Assembly: GCA_951799425.1 (NCBI GenBank)
Contig: OX637393.1
Coordinates: 34,587,244 to 34,651,243 of the forward strand
Origin: Ilex aquifolium
Lineage: Eukaryota; Streptophyta; Magnoliopsida; Aquifoliales; Aquifoliaceae
DNA: 64,000 nucleotides
Reading direction: 5' to 3'
Under the pieces are notes generated by a model that ran no database searches, had not been told where the DNA came from, and was given only the letters and a program-made list of their open reading frames with translations. Numbering within the stretch: the first letter of the stretch is position 1; each line of letters starts with the position of its first letter. A program made the translations under genes and the position numbers. This document shows positions 1 to 12,893 of the stretch, piece by piece.

Positions 1-865
1 AGTTTGTGGCCATTCTCTTAGTGGGGCATGGATATAGTGGGGCTGCTGCCGAGGGCACCTTTGGGCAAGAAGTTCCTCCTGGTCGCCACTGACTACTTCA
101 CGAAATGGATTGACGCTGAGCCCTTGGGCCGTATTCGGGATGTTGAAACCAAAAAATTCGTATAGCAGAATATCATTACTCGGTTTGGCATTCCACGAGC
201 CATTTGTCGAACAACGGCACCCAATTTAACAGTGGACCATTTAGGGAGTTCTATTCGGGTTTTGGGATACATAACTATTACTCGACCCCGGCGTATCCTC
301 AGTGTAATGGGCAGACAGAGGTCTCTAATAAAACAGTGTTGGTTGGGATAAAGAAGAGGTTAGAAAGAGCTAAGGGCAGGTGGATCGAGGAGTTGTTATA
401 CGTCCTGTGGGCATACAGGACCACTCCGAGAACTTCTACAGGGAAAACTCCCTATGCCATGACGTATGGGGTTGAAGCTATCATACCTTTGGAGGTAGGA
501 CTCCCGACCATACGAAGCCAAGCCTTCGAGTCAGGAAATAACGATCAAATCCTAGCCAGGGATCTCAATCTGGCTAAGGAAGGAGGGAATTGGCGTCTAT
601 ACAGGTAGCCAAGTAACATTGGGAGTTGTTAAGGTAGCATCGGAAGAAGGTCCGAACAAGGAGTTTCTAAGTGGATGACCTGGTGTTGTGCAATGTAGTG
701 GGTAATACTCGGGAATCGACAGACGGGAAGCTCGGCCCCAACTGGGAGGGTCCATATAAAGTCACTACCATGGGGGACACGGGAGCATATCGGTTACAAG
801 ACATGGGTGGAAAAGATGTAAACCGACCATGGAATGTATCAAATTTGAAGAAATATTATTACTAA
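1..865 (+). pseudogene. Decayed Ty3/gypsy integrase (C-terminal half)
   Basis: Remnant of a Ty3/gypsy pol. Translation from about position 28 gives an integrase core that reads DYFTKWIDAEPL, then meets a stop near 163 (tag in 'gtatagcag') and a frame change near 205. The next block (204-608) has the typical second half of the core, with NGTQF, YYSTPAYPQCNGQTEVSNK, WAYRTTPRTSTGKTPYAMTYG and EAIIPLE. The last block (671-865) is the post-integrase tail, ending in a GPYKV...GAYRL...RPWNVSNLKKYY pattern. At least two frame breaks and one stop show it cannot be expressed as one protein. The element continues upstream beyond the window. No clear LTR follows within the next few hundred bases. Family assignment is firm; clade is not determined. 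Confidence 0.9.
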
Positions 866-2082
866 GTTGATTTCAAAAGCCAAATTTCAAGGTCAAGTTT
901 AACACTATCATGAATCTATCTTCATTTGACAAGAAGTTAATTATCTTCTACATTTTTATCCAAATAACTTTCATCAAGTTGTGAAGCACAGATACATCCG
1001 CAAGGGTAGAATAAATGTATTGAATATGTATCAAATACGAATATGCATTAGATACGGCTTGATAAGTATCAAATCGATGCAGCCAAATACATCTCGAATA
1101 TTCTAAAAATATTTTTTAAATCTTTAGGATATGTCAATGATAAATGATTGGTACGTTTCAGATATGCAGGGATACATTGGAACTAAATATAGTATTATTT
1201 AAAGAATAGGTCATTGAAGTAACTCAAATAAGTTTTTTTGGTAAAATAAAAATATGGAGTTTTTTATGCAAGAGGAATATAATTTTGATCTCAAAACAAC
1301 TGATCTATTCAAAGCTTTGTTTATTGAACAAGAGTCTTTTATAACATATCATTGCCCTCCAACCTAAAATTTTACCCATTTAGGGTTCATTTGATTAAAA
1401 AGAAAATAATGATAGAAAGTGAAAATGGTAGAATGTAAAGTCAAAAAAGGAAAAAGAAAAGAAAATATATTTTTTTCATGTATTTGTTTAGCATAAAATA
1501 TGTACAAGAAAATTTTTAAAAATTTTCTTTCTATAGTTTGAAAAGTAAGAAAGTTAAAAGAAAATTTGTATAAATATCAATATTACCCTTATCTATATTA
1601 GAGAGATTTATATCCAATCGATAATAACCAACGTGGGAGGAAATATGGGCAAAGTGGAAAATTAGAGTTCAACTTTCCCGAGAAAAAAATTATTTTCTTG
1701 CACAATTTACAAGAAACAAGAGCTACATGTTACTAGAAAATTTTATGGGCCCAGGAATTTAGTTTCTAATAGTTTCTAGAATTATCATGTTAAACAAACA
1801 TTAAAAAATCAGAAATTTTGGTTATATATTTGACGTTTTGGAAGAGTTTTCTATTATAATGCCTGAAAAAAAATTTAATATCGACAATACAAAAAAACAT
1901 AGTTGAAAATAATAAACATTAACACAAACAAAACTATTATATGCAAGATTCGGTTTTTATACAAGGGTAATGTCATGTTTCACACGTTTCACCTCCGAGC
2001 ATGGTTATTAGCTTCACACTGTCCAAATTGCAAAAATTCATTACAAAATGGATAGAAATTTGTCTCTTTGTCTACCTAAATA
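866..2082. other. AT-rich non-coding stretch
   Basis: No convincing gene. From about 1378 (gggttcatttgatta) to 1805 (gtttaacaaacatt in the opposite sense) the ends are weakly complementary and could be an old MITE, but I see no target-site duplication, so I do not call one. Confidence 0.4.
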
Positions 2083-2463
2083 GTGTGATTTTGTTCCACT
2101 TACTCTAACATACATCTATTAGTTTTGGGACAATGCTAAATTAATACAAGTAGTTAAGATGGGTAATGTGAGAAACCCAATGGTGAAATGGTTGAAAGTG
2201 AGATCACACTCATAGGTAAACAATGCAAAGTATAATTACCCTCCAGAAAATGTGGAAGTGACCCACATGAAATGTTGTTCTTGTTCATATGCATAAATTA
2301 GCTTCTGCATGCAACAAAATAGGTCTCTTTCGCCTTCTTAGTCGTTGGACTCATTTCAGATCCAACTCTAAGTCAAGTCATCCTTGTGACATAATGTCTT
2401 TCTCAAGTAAAAAAATTTGCAATGATCCTGACAGTTTGCTTGATAAAATTTTCATTACAAATA

Positions 2464-3452
2464 GGGAGAATTACACCAAGACCGCTTGAGGTTTGTCACT
2501 TAATTACTCAGACCCCATAATATTTAAAATATTACCCGCAGACCCCCTAAGATTTGTATGCGCGTAATACTTAGACTCCTGCCGTCAAATGTCCGTTAGT
2601 ATATCTGTTAGTAAATTACTCCCAGACCCCTGAAGTTTATAGGTGTATAATATTGGACCCTTCAAGTTTAAAATGTTATAATTAAACAAAAAATACACCA
2701 ATCAAAGATAGAATATCAAATATTATAAATTTTAAAACCAAAATTCATATTCTATTGTATCATTTATTGAAATAAAATCAAAAATAAAAAACTAATTTTT
2801 TCTTAAAAAATCATAATTAGTATACAATTATACTATCTATTGGAATAAAATTAAAAAATCAAACAAGGGGTCTAAGTCATTCATAATAGAACATGAATTT
2901 TACAATCAAAATTCATGTTCTATTATGTCATTTATTAAAAAAAAACCAAAAATAAAAATCTAATTTTTCTTAAAAAAATCATAATTAGTATACAATTATA
3001 CTATCTATTAGAATAAAACTAAAAAAATCAAATGAGGGATCAAACTGTAATGAACACAATATATTCTAATTTTGATTGGGGTAATTTGATAGTTTAATTG
3101 TATACTAATTATGATTGTTAAAGAAAAAAAACATATTTTTATTTTTAACTTTATTTCAATAAATATCATAATAAAACATGAATTTTGGTTGTAAAATTTA
3201 AAATATTTGATATTCTATATTTGATTTGAGTATTTTTTGTCTAAGTAGAACATTTTAAACTTGAGAGATCTAAGTATTACACGTTTACAAATTTCAGGGG
3301 GGTCTGAATGTAATTTACTAAAGGATATACTTACGGACATTGACGACAAGGGTCTAAGTGTTACGTGCGTACAAACCTCAAAGGGTTTGTGTGTAATATT
3401 TCAAATATTAAGGGGTCTAAATGATTAAGTGACAAACTTCAGGGGGTCTGAG
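2464..3452. mobile_element. Long-TIR fold-back MITE (Mutator-like type)
   Basis: The left end reads gggagaattacacc..gtttgtcacttaatta..cagacccc. The right end reads ggggtct..taagtgacaaacttcagggggtctgag, its reverse complement. Inner blocks such as aatcataattagtatacaat (2811 and 2973) recur inverted near 3095. So nearly the whole element is self-complementary. The last roughly 15 bases of the right terminus seem lost. No ORF. Superfamily is inferred from the long-TIR architecture and the (g)gg.aattaca end, which resembles the MITE at 54476-54830. Confidence 0.65.
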
Positions 3453-3567
3453 TCAAATCAAATATATTGATTTTTAATTAATTATGGGTAATTTTTTTAA
3501 AAAAATAATAATATTAAAATAGTTCTAAGTTGCCCCTATTATGAATAATTTCTAGCTCCACCCCTGA
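3453..3567. mobile_element. hAT terminal fragment
   Basis: The stretch ends in tagctccacccctg, the reverse complement of a degenerate Tip100-type hAT terminus (caggggcggagc). No partner end is visible, so this is only a truncated remnant. Confidence 0.35.
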
Positions 3568-4176
3568 TTGCTAGTCTTCTTCCACATCTGGAAGTTTGTG
3601 CGACAAGAACATTTGTGGCTCCTAACAGGCCCTTCGAGCCACTCGTATTGACAAAGAAATTAGGAAGAAACAAATTGCCTCAGATGAATCCATCTTCCAT
3701 TTCTATGGTTTAAAGTTAGCCTAGTAATTTTAGACACGACCTGTGAAATCGACAGATTTTTACTTAACCCTTTTTTGGGTGTTAAACAGGTAGATCCGTT
3801 AGATATTTCAAATCAATGGATCGACATGAGCTTGAATAAGTATGCGTAAACCTACTAAACATAGTTTATTTAAGGCACAAACCTAATACGGCGCTAACCC
3901 AGATGAGCTAAATGTTTTGACATGACATGAACCTGGCACAACACGGCCCATTGACAGGTTAAAAGACCATAGCAGTCGTCTTTCCTTCTCGTTTCTACAT
4001 GGTAACAAAAACTTGGTATTTGGAGCTTCAATGGTCCCTATATTATTTGTAATGAAAATTCTATCAAGGAAACTTTCAAGATCATTGCAATTTTTTTGCT
4101 TGAGAAAGACATTATGTCACATGGATGACTTGACTTAGAGTTGGATCTAGAGTGAGTCCAATGACTAAGAAGGCGA

Positions 4177-4200
4177 GGGGGGGGGGGGGGGGGGGGGGGG
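4177..4200 (+). repeat. 24-base poly-G run
   Basis: An uninterrupted G tract sits in the right arm of the large inverted repeat. The matching place in the left arm (near 2323-2332) holds an ordinary mixed sequence (aaagagacc in the same sense), so the tract is an expansion, or an assembly or sequencing artefact. Confidence 0.95.
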
Positions 4201-4438
4201 CTATTTTGTTGCATACAGAAGCTAATCTATGCATATGGACAAGAACAACGTTCCATGTGGATCACTTCCACATTTTTTGAAGCTAATTATACTTTGCATT
4301 TTTAATCTACAAGTCTGATCTCACTTCAACCATTTCACCATTGAATTTCTCATATTACCCGTCTTAACTACTTGTATTGGTTTAGCATTGTCCCAAAATT
4401 AGTAGATGTATGTTAGAGTAAGTGAAACAAAATCACAT

Positions 4439-5150
4439 TGCTTAGAGTAAGCTACAGAGCTTAGTGCTCACCCCTTACAAATAATATATTTTCAGATTAT
4501 GTTTTAGAGGAAGAACTCGGAGTTGACGAGCAGGTGCTTTGGGAAGCTCAAGTTGATGGGCATGTAGATCCGGAGGGAACTGTCTAGGATTGTTCTTTTT
4601 ACGTTCTAGACTAGAAGATTCCTTTTGAGAATATTGTTCATATTAATATTTTGTTATTCCGCTGCAAATTAATAGTTGATTTTTGGGATGTAATTGCCAT
4701 AGTTTGACATATTCTTTTGGATGTAATGGCCATGGTTTGACTTATTCTTTTGGTATGATGATGTAGATATTATGGATGATGAATTTAATTTTTTTTAATT
4801 ATGGATCTTATTAGTTGCTCTCATGATGTGAATGATTTTAAATTGTAATGTCGTCCAAGGGAAATTTTGGGGCGTTACAGGTTGGGACTTTCTGTTTATT
4901 TCTAGATATTAGTCATTATTTATATAACAATTTATGTTCCTATTATTTTGAAGTTTTTATTTTTCTTATCGAAACTTCATGATGATTATTATTCCTTTCA
5001 AATATGATAATAAAGTGTTAGTTTGTTTAAGAATATCTCTTTTAGTATTCTGATATTGTTCATAATGGTTTATAAAAATTAAAGCATGGTGATCTATTTT
5101 TTGAGTTTTCTTCTAATCCTGCATCATAATGTTTAGAACCTACTGTAGTC
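4439..5150. other. Unassigned AT-rich DNA with an LTR-like end
   Basis: No gene recognised. The stretch 4460-4885 ends in ggggcgttacagg, which resembles the end of some gypsy LTRs, but no second LTR or primer-binding site was found. Confidence 0.3.
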
Positions 5151-8001
5151 CGATAAATGAAAAATTATTTTATCTTGTGATATAAATGACTAGGTCACAT
5201 AATTAGAGAAAGGTTGAAGAAACTAGTCAAATATGATATTGTTTTCAATCTATAATTTTATTGATTTTAGTGTGTACACATTCTATTAAGGAAAGAGCAA
5301 TGATATTGGGACCTAATTTACTGATATAATTTGCTGACCTAATTCACTGTGATTTTCGGATTCACTGTAGACCCCATCAAACATTAGAACTTGGTGTTGA
5401 TCTAATGATTCCTATGAAGCCACATCATTAGGTCAGCAAATTAGGTCAGATTTTTAGGTCCAAATAGTATTACTCTTAAGGAAAAATGAATCAAACACAC
5501 CAAAAAAAGGGTTCTAGAAGTGTAAAACTCTTTAAACTTATCTATACAGACACATAAAGAATTTGTTATCACATTTATGGATGATTTTTCACATTATCGT
5601 TATCTCAATATACTACATAAAAATTTCAAGTAGAGAACGTCATTAAGGTATATCTTATTAATGTTGAAAGGTAGGTATATAGAAAAGTGAAAGTCATCAG
5701 ATCGGATAGGTGGTGAATATTAGGGAAGGTATGATGGTTAAAGATAATGACATTATCTATTTGTTCAACTCCTTGAAAAGTATGGTATTTCTACTTAACA
5801 CACTATGTCTAGTACGTGGTAGCATAATGATATAACTAATAGGCATAATAACAACATAGTCGAAATGCTTAGGAGTATATTACGTGATTTCTCATTACCC
5901 TTATTCTATGGATGAATGCTCTTGGAGTTTGAGACATCTGAAAAGAAATTGGATTTTACAAAAATTAATAGTAACTTTATCGTTTACCAGGAAAAATCCA
6001 AAAGGTATAGGTTTTACTATCCTACCCATAGTATGAGAATTATATGTATTGATAATGTCAGATTTATTAAGAATGGTGAAATCAGTGGGAGTGATAAATC
6101 ACATAAAATGGTTATTAAAGAAGTAAAGGTAAAAGTCCTAATACCCATAACTTGTAATGATGTTGTTATTCCCACAATTGTTAAATGATTTGAAAATGTT
6201 GAACAACAAATTAATGATTAACCACTCCATATTGAGATTGTCACCAATAAATCGAAGTTGAAAAATTACATGAGTAGCATTAAGATGATCTCTGACAGAA
6301 ATAAGATAAGCAATTTCGAATAATTACGTGATATATCTATAAGAATCTGACTTTGATTTAATGTTAGGTAAAGATTTGATTTTGTTTTCACAAGCCATAG
6401 AAAGTGATGGTTTTACTAATTGGATTGATTTTATGAATGATTAATTGAAATCAATGGATCAGAATGAACTTTGAAATCTTCTTGTTAGATATGAAGTCAA
6501 ACTTATGATCAAATGTTTCACTCATAATTGAGGCATTGATTATATAGAGATCTTCTATCATGTATTTAACAAGGGGTCACTAATAATCATTATGCCATTG
6601 GTAGTTCATTATGATATAGAGTTATACCATATGAATGTGAAACTGTAAACCTTAATCTAAAGGGTTCTGAATAAGGGAATTGAAGTAACTCTTGACTTGC
6701 AAACTTAATAGGTCAATATATAGATATAAAGAAGTTTTTCCACCATGGTATTTTAAGTTCAATGGTACCATTTCTTCTTTAAGTATGGAAAGTACCATTA
6801 TTGGTGTATATATATATCTTAAGGTTAGTGAGAGTAAGATTTTTAACTCTATATGTTGATATTGTGTTGTTTGTCAGAAGTAATCTTAGATTATTACATG
6901 AAACTAAGTTTCTCTCTATAAATATTAAATGAAATATATGGTGAGACAAATTATGTGATTGAAATTTAAATATTCCAGGATCGATCACGTAGATATTTGG
7001 GTTGTCTCATAAAGCATATATAAGAAGAATTCTAGAGAGATTTATTATGGAGAACTATTTAGCTAATGTTACTCCAATTTAAGTAAAAGGAATAAGTTCA
7101 GCAGTAAGAATGTCCAAAGAATGTAACAGATTTCTTATGTTTTGTTGCATGATATTTTATGTATGCAATTACGTGTATAATGTCAGGCGTTATTCTTGCA
7201 GTTGGTATATTACGTAAATATTGAATCGATCCTGAAATGGATCATTTCGAGCTTACAAGATATTTACAAGGTATGAATGATTATATGCACACATTTAAGA
7301 ACTCTAATCATCTAGTGGTAACTAACAATTATGAAAGTTAAATTTGTGGCTTGCTTTGAGGCTACAATTTACGGATTATGGATGTGAAATTTTATCTCAA
7401 GACTTGGAGTTGTCGACTTTATGGCCAAGCCGCTGAGAACTTATTGTGATAATTTCGCATATGTATTTTTTTGCTGAGTTTCTATAGAGCATAATAGTAT
7501 GAAACTCATAATTGCAAATCCTTTAAATAAAAGGGCTACTAAAGACATTTAAAAATGTTAACATAATGAGTCTTAATTGTAGCTCATGATGGTTGTTCAC
7601 TTAATGTTGTGGATTTTGCATAATTATTATTTATTTGACACTTTCATTTCTTATTAGAACTGTTTATGATATCTCTTTTTTTTTTTTTCAGAATGTACGT
7701 ACATGTATGAGATTGAATGAATGATAACAAGAATAGCCTTTAGCACAATACATTATTTTTTAACCTTATTATAAACAATTCTCAATTATAGATCACATTA
7801 GACAGGTTGCTAGTGTTGTGGTACATGGAAGGGACTATGTTGAGTTAATGATGTATGACTGCCATGACTCGCATTAGTGGGTTGTTTAATTATGATATTA
7901 TGATGACCAAATTAAGATGACGATGGATTGGATTTATTGCACATTTATGTAAACCTTGCTAAACCCAATTGTAAGATAATCATATAGGCCAAGTGGGAGA
8001 A
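5150..8001 (+). pseudogene. Decayed Ty1/copia polyprotein
   Basis: Remnant of a copia element in plus orientation, broken by many stops and frameshifts. In order I can see the pre-integrase zone (LGHI..ERLKKLVK-like, 5190-5230), the integrase start (FMDDFSHYRYL, 5575-5610), the integrase core (SDR.GGEY, then EKYGIS near 5780), an intact piece at 5916-6188 from the integrase C-terminal region (FTKINSNFIVYQEKSKRYRFY), a reverse-transcriptase stretch (6540-6700) and an RNase H tail (LGVVDFMAKPLRTYCDNFA, 7400-7450). A polypurine tract (aagtgggagaatg, 7991-8003) precedes the LTR. A 181-bp MITE interrupts it at 5295. The 5' LTR, gag and most of the N-terminal region are missing. Confidence 0.8.
5295..5475. 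mobile_element. Mutator-type MITE with perfect 9-bp TSD
   Basis: The ends gagcaatgatattgggacc and ggtccaaatagtattactc are imperfect inverted repeats. The flanks carry the direct repeat ttaaggaaa at 5286-5294 and 5476-5484. A 9-bp duplication is the hallmark of Mutator-type insertion. It lies inside the copia remnant, so it is younger than that element. Confidence 0.85.
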
Positions 8002-8469
8002 TGTAAGAATTAATGTGACCCACATGATTTGACACGTGATTTTACTGATTATTATCAGATAATTAATTTGGGTTAGATAATGATAAGGTTATCAATCATA
8101 ATCTAACCGGTATAACTAATGGTTTCTGATTAGTCAATGAGAAGAAGTGGTTTCCTAATGTCCTACTTTGATGGGAAGTGGAGTTTATGTTAAACTAAGA
8201 AACCGGTCCTCTCTCTACCTATAAATATACACATGCCCCATCGAGTTGTGTATCATAACAATAAAGGTTAGGAAAGAAAAATCGATTTCTGGGCTACACC
8301 AAAGAATGGTTCAATTCTTGATCAAGGTTTGCAATTATGGCTCTAGGTATGTTGATTATGATGTTATGATGTTTTTAATTCCGCATAATTGATATGTGAA
8401 AATCATGATTGTTTTAGATCTTGGAATTAGGGTTTAATTGATCTCTTTGATCAAATAAAGTTTACATAT
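8002..8469 (+). repeat. Probable 3' LTR of the plus-strand copia
   Basis: It starts with tgtaagaatt directly after the polypurine tract and contains a promoter-like ctataaatataca (8219). It runs to the edge of the next element at 8470. The exact 3' end (perhaps tttaca near 8466) is uncertain because no second copy is available. Confidence 0.55.
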
Positions 8470-8734
8470 TGAAGATAGGAAGAACTATTTCTATTCACTC
8501 ATATCCAAATAAATATATTACATAGGATATATATAGACTTATACAATAGAACTCACTATATAATGCAACAATAAAAATAATAAAAACCCCACTCCTCCAT
8601 TACTCTGAGAATTAAAATACCAAAATTATTTTGTCCCCCAATAATAACAAATTCATGACCCACTATTACAAAAACTAATTGCATAAAAATAACTCCTAGA
8701 ACATGAAAAGTCATGTTTATTACTATTTTCAACA
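8470..8734 (-). repeat. 3' LTR of the minus-strand copia
   Basis: Read on the minus strand it begins tgttgaaaatag and ends atcttca. It lies directly after a polypurine tract (8735-8755, aaggggggggggaggtg-like on the minus strand). About 265 bp. No matching 5' LTR was found beyond the primer-binding site at 12870-12893. Confidence 0.7.
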
Positions 8735-11700
8735 CCTCCCCCCCCCCCCTTAAACTGATTTTTCTTCTCAACTCTAAGCAAACTTCTCAATTTGTAAAAG
8801 ACATCCTCTTTGAGGGACTTAGTAAAATTATCGGCAATTTGATCTTGAGAGTTCACAAACTTGAGCTCCACCTCTTTCTTGGTCACATACTCTCTAATGA
8901 AATTGAATCTTGTGTCAATATGCTTACTACGATCATGAAACACCGAATTTTTTGCCAATGCTAGTGCCGATTTTGTTGTCAATGAAGATCTCCGTCGATT
9001 CTTCTTGAGGCAAATGAAGCTCCTTCAACAAATTTCTAAGCCAAATGGCTTGATAAACACATGATGTAGCACCCACATACTTGGCTTCGCAAGTAGAAAG
9101 AGTCACAATGAGTTGTTTCTTTGAACTCCAAGCAAATGTGGTATCTCCCATGAAGAAAACATACTCGTTAGTACTTTTTCTATCATCTATATCTCCGCCC
9201 CAATCACTATCACAATAGCCCGCAAGTTTGGAATTATTAGAACAAGAATATAACAATCCATAATCAAGTGTACATTTGATGTATCTAAGAATTCTTTTCG
9301 CCGCCTTCAAATGGGTTATGGTAGGAGCTTCCATGTAGCGACTTACAAGACCAACACCTAAAAAAAATATACAGTCTTCTGCATGTTAAGTACCTCAAGC
9401 TTCCAACTACGCTCTTAAAATGGGTGGAATCCACATGCTCTCCATCTTCATATTTTGACAATTTTACACCACATTCAACAGGTGTACATACCGGCTTACA
9501 ATCTTGCATCTTGAATTTTGTCAAAATTGTTTTAGCATAACCTTCTTGGGAGATGAAAATACCTTCATTCATTTGCTTCACTTCAATGCCAAGGTAGTAT
9601 GACATAAGTCCAATGTTGGTCATCTCAAATTCTTTTACCATTGCTCTCTGGAAATCTTTAAACATTCTTGGACAATTTCCTGTGAAGATCAAGTCATCCA
9701 CATATAAACAAGCATAGAGTATATCACCATTATCATTCAACTTTGCATAAAGAGCATGTTCATGGGGACACTTGGTGAAATTATTTACTTGAAAGCACTT
9801 GTCATGTCTACTATTCCAAGCCCTTGGTGCTTGCTGCAAGCCATATAAAGTCTTCTTTAATTTCAAGACTTTCTTTCCTTACCATTTCACAACATAACCC
9901 AAGGGTTGTTCAACATACACCTCTTCATCAAGAAAGCCATTCAAAAAAGCAGACTTCACATCCATTGGTGAATTTTCCAAACATTTAAAGCGGCTAAAGA
10001 AACAATCAATTTAATTGTTTCCAAACGAGCAATGGGTGCAAATACCTCATCATAGTCAATACCCGGCCTTTGACTATAGTTTTTTACAACCAATCTTGCT
10101 TTGTACCTCTCCACTTCACCTTTGGTATTTTTCTTTGTCTTGTCCACCCATTTCACTCCAATAGCCTTTTGTCCTCTAGGGAGTGTGGCAAGTTCTCATG
10201 TTCCGTTCCTTTCAATAGCTTCAATTTCTTCATTCATGGCACTTCTCCACTTCTTGTCTTGTGTCGCTTTCTCATAGCCTATGGGATCACAATCGGCAAA
10301 TAGGCAAAAGAGTGTTAGATCACTAAATCCTTGAGTTACCTCTTTGGTTTTTTCATAGATATCTCGAAGACTCCTCATGCGAGGTGGCCTTTCACTTGAA
10401 CTTGTTTCGGATGATGATGGAGATACTTGCACCTTGGTGGGTGATGGTGGTGATGGTGGAGGAGAACAAATGGGCAGCTTCATTATCTCATTGGGCTCCT
10501 CCTCTTTTTCAAAGAATGGGAAAAAATCATAGTCTTCTTATGGAGTGTTCCAATCCCATTCATCTTCTTCATCAAACTCAACATCTCTACTAATGATTAT
10601 CTTGTCATTGCTTGAGTTGTAAAGCTTGTAACTTTTGCTTCTTGAATCATAGCCAATGAAGACAAACTTTTCACTCTTGTCATCTACTTTAGTTCGTTTC
10701 TCATCCGGCACATATGCATAGCATACACTTCCAAAAACTCGCAAATGAGAAATATTTGGCTTGATTCCTCCCCATGCTTCTTGTGGTGTTTTGTCTCGAA
10801 CACTTTTAGTGGGACACCAATTTAACAAGTAGATGTTACAATCAATAGCTTCCGCCCTAAACTACTTGGGCATTTTCTTACTCTTCAACATACTCCGAGT
10901 CATGTCAAGAATGGTTTGGTTCTTCCTTTTGGCAACACCATTTTGTTGTGGTGATCTTGGAACCGTTAGAGAATGGTGAATTCAATTTTCTTCACAAAAA
11001 AATTTGAATTCATTTGATGTGAATTCACCTCCTCTATCGGATCTAATTGTCTGAACGTCATACCCACTTTGTTTTTCAATCAAAGTCTTAAACTTTTTGA
11101 AAACATCAAACACCTCCGATTTTTGTTTTAGAAAATAAACTCACGTTTTCTAGCTAAAATCATCAATAAAGAGAAGAAAATACCGCTTCTTACCAAATGA
11201 TGGTGGGTCTATAGGCCCGTAAACATCTGAGTGAAACAAGTTGAAGTTGTTTGGTTGCTCTTGAAATGAATTCTTTGGGAAAGCTCTTTCTAGCTTGCTT
11301 TCTAATTAGACATCCCTCACAAAGTTTATCCGAGTGGTTGATAGAAGGCAATCATTTCACCATCTTCTTTCTAGACAACAATGTTAGTCCTTCAAAATTC
11401 AAGTGTCCAAATCTCAAGTGCCATAATCAAGAAGAATCTTTAACACATGCTTTCAAGCATTTTACCATATCACTTTGAATATTTAACATAAACATTCTAT
11501 TTCTTGTCATCGACACTTTAGCAACCAAATTTTTATTTCCATCTCTTATTGAAAGATCATGATTTTTCATACAAATATCATAACTTTTCTCTAAGAGTTG
11601 TCCCAAGCTTAAAATATTATTTTTCATGTTTGGCACATAAAAAATATTATAAATAATTTGGTGCCTTCCATCCTTCAAACAAATCAAAATATTACCTCTT

Positions 11701-12893
11701 CCCATTACCGGAATTTGAGAAGAATCCCCAAAAGTAACTTTTCCACTCACCAATTCATCAAGCTCCGCAAACATCTCTTTATTTTCACACATATGATTAC
11801 TAGCACCGGAGTCAAGGTACCACACGTTCTTGTCTCCCTTTTGTTCTTTTTTGTACGCCAACAACAAGATCGGCTCTACCTCTTCAACTTTATCTTCAAC
11901 AAAGTGTGTTATTTCTTCCACAAAATCATTTCTATACTCGGAAGCAAAATAGTCATATCGGTGACAATTATAGTATTGAATATGAGATTTGTCATACCTC
12001 CCTCCATATGACTTTGAATTTTTGCCTCTTCCATGTCCTCTTTCACGGTGTGATTCTTGGCCTCTTTCTTCTTTGTTGGACGAATTTTTGCCAAAATTTT
12101 CTCTTCTACCTTGATCACGTCCACCATGACCTCCACCTCCACGCCCACGCCATGTACCTCTTTGACTTTCATCTTACCTTCTTTCTTTGAAAGAAAGTTT
12201 GGTTTGTAGCACTTGCTCCAGCGGCTTTTGCTTCTTCTTGTCTAGCCGCTTTTCATGAGCTAACAACGATCTTATGAGTTCGTCAATCGTCATTATATCT
12301 AAATCGTTAGACTCTTCGATGGCTACAACAATATAGTCAAACTTAAGGTCCAATGAACGGAGGATTTTTTCTATCAGCCAGGTATCATCATACGTTTTCA
12401 AATTATTCACAACTACCAAGATTCTTGTGAAATAATCTGAAATTAATTTGGATTCTTTCATACGTAAAGCTTCAAATTCACCTCGTAGAGTTTGGAGGCG
12501 AACTTTCTTGATTTTTTTTCAGTCCACGATGAGCGATTTTAAGAACATCTCATGTTTGCTTAGATTTGGTTGCACTATCAACTTTTTGTAATATGACATC
12601 ATTCAAGCATTGATAGATGAGTGAAAGAGCTTTTCAATCCTTATTATTTATAGTTTGCAAGACTTCTTTTTGGGCTTGACTTAAGAAAGCTTCATCTTTC
12701 GGTGCCGTGTAACCAACTGTTACAATCTCCTATAAATCTTGAGATCCAAGAATTGTTTTCATGCAGATACACCAATTCTCATAGTCATCTTTTGATAAAT
12801 CAAGGCATTTGAAATAGAAGCATTACATTCGACATCTTTCTCTCACTCTCTATTTTTCGATACTCAAGTCTAACTCTGATATCACTTTAAAAA
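8735..12893 (-). pseudogene. Ty1/copia element 1, degenerate gag-pol
   Basis: Minus-strand copia polyprotein in pieces. From high to low coordinate: primer-binding site resembling tgatatcagagtt (12870-12893, initiator-Met type); UBN2-type gag (12461-12174); a basic gag tail whose CCHC zinc knuckle is damaged (first Cys now Tyr, about 11930-11990); protease with [10 protein letters not shown] (11921-11427); integrase (11200-10840), then its C-terminal part (10828-10538); a reverse-transcriptase N-terminal block (10156-9956); the RT core with LYGLQQAPRAW and the YVDDLIFTG catalytic motif (9866-9285); and RNase H (9334-8933, then 8982-8653). Frameshifts separate nearly every block, so it is not functional. 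The 5' LTR is absent or unrecognisable. Confidence 0.9.

Larger units (their letters stand above)
2083..4438. repeat. Large inverted repeat (arms about 0.38 kb)
   Basis: The left arm, 2083-2463, is the reverse complement of the right arm, 4044-4438, over its whole length with scattered mismatches. Matching landmarks are tgtgattttgtt at 2084 against aacaaaatcaca near 4426, catttcaccattg, and the cttgagaaagacattatgt block. The arms could fold into a long hairpin with a loop of about 1.6 kb. The loop is largely filled by a second fold-back (2464-3452). The arms do not resemble a gene I recognise. Confidence 0.8.

Noticed and set aside
2289..2489. 66-codon frame
   Set aside because: It crosses the boundary between the inverted-repeat arm and the nested MITE, so it cannot be an ancestral gene.
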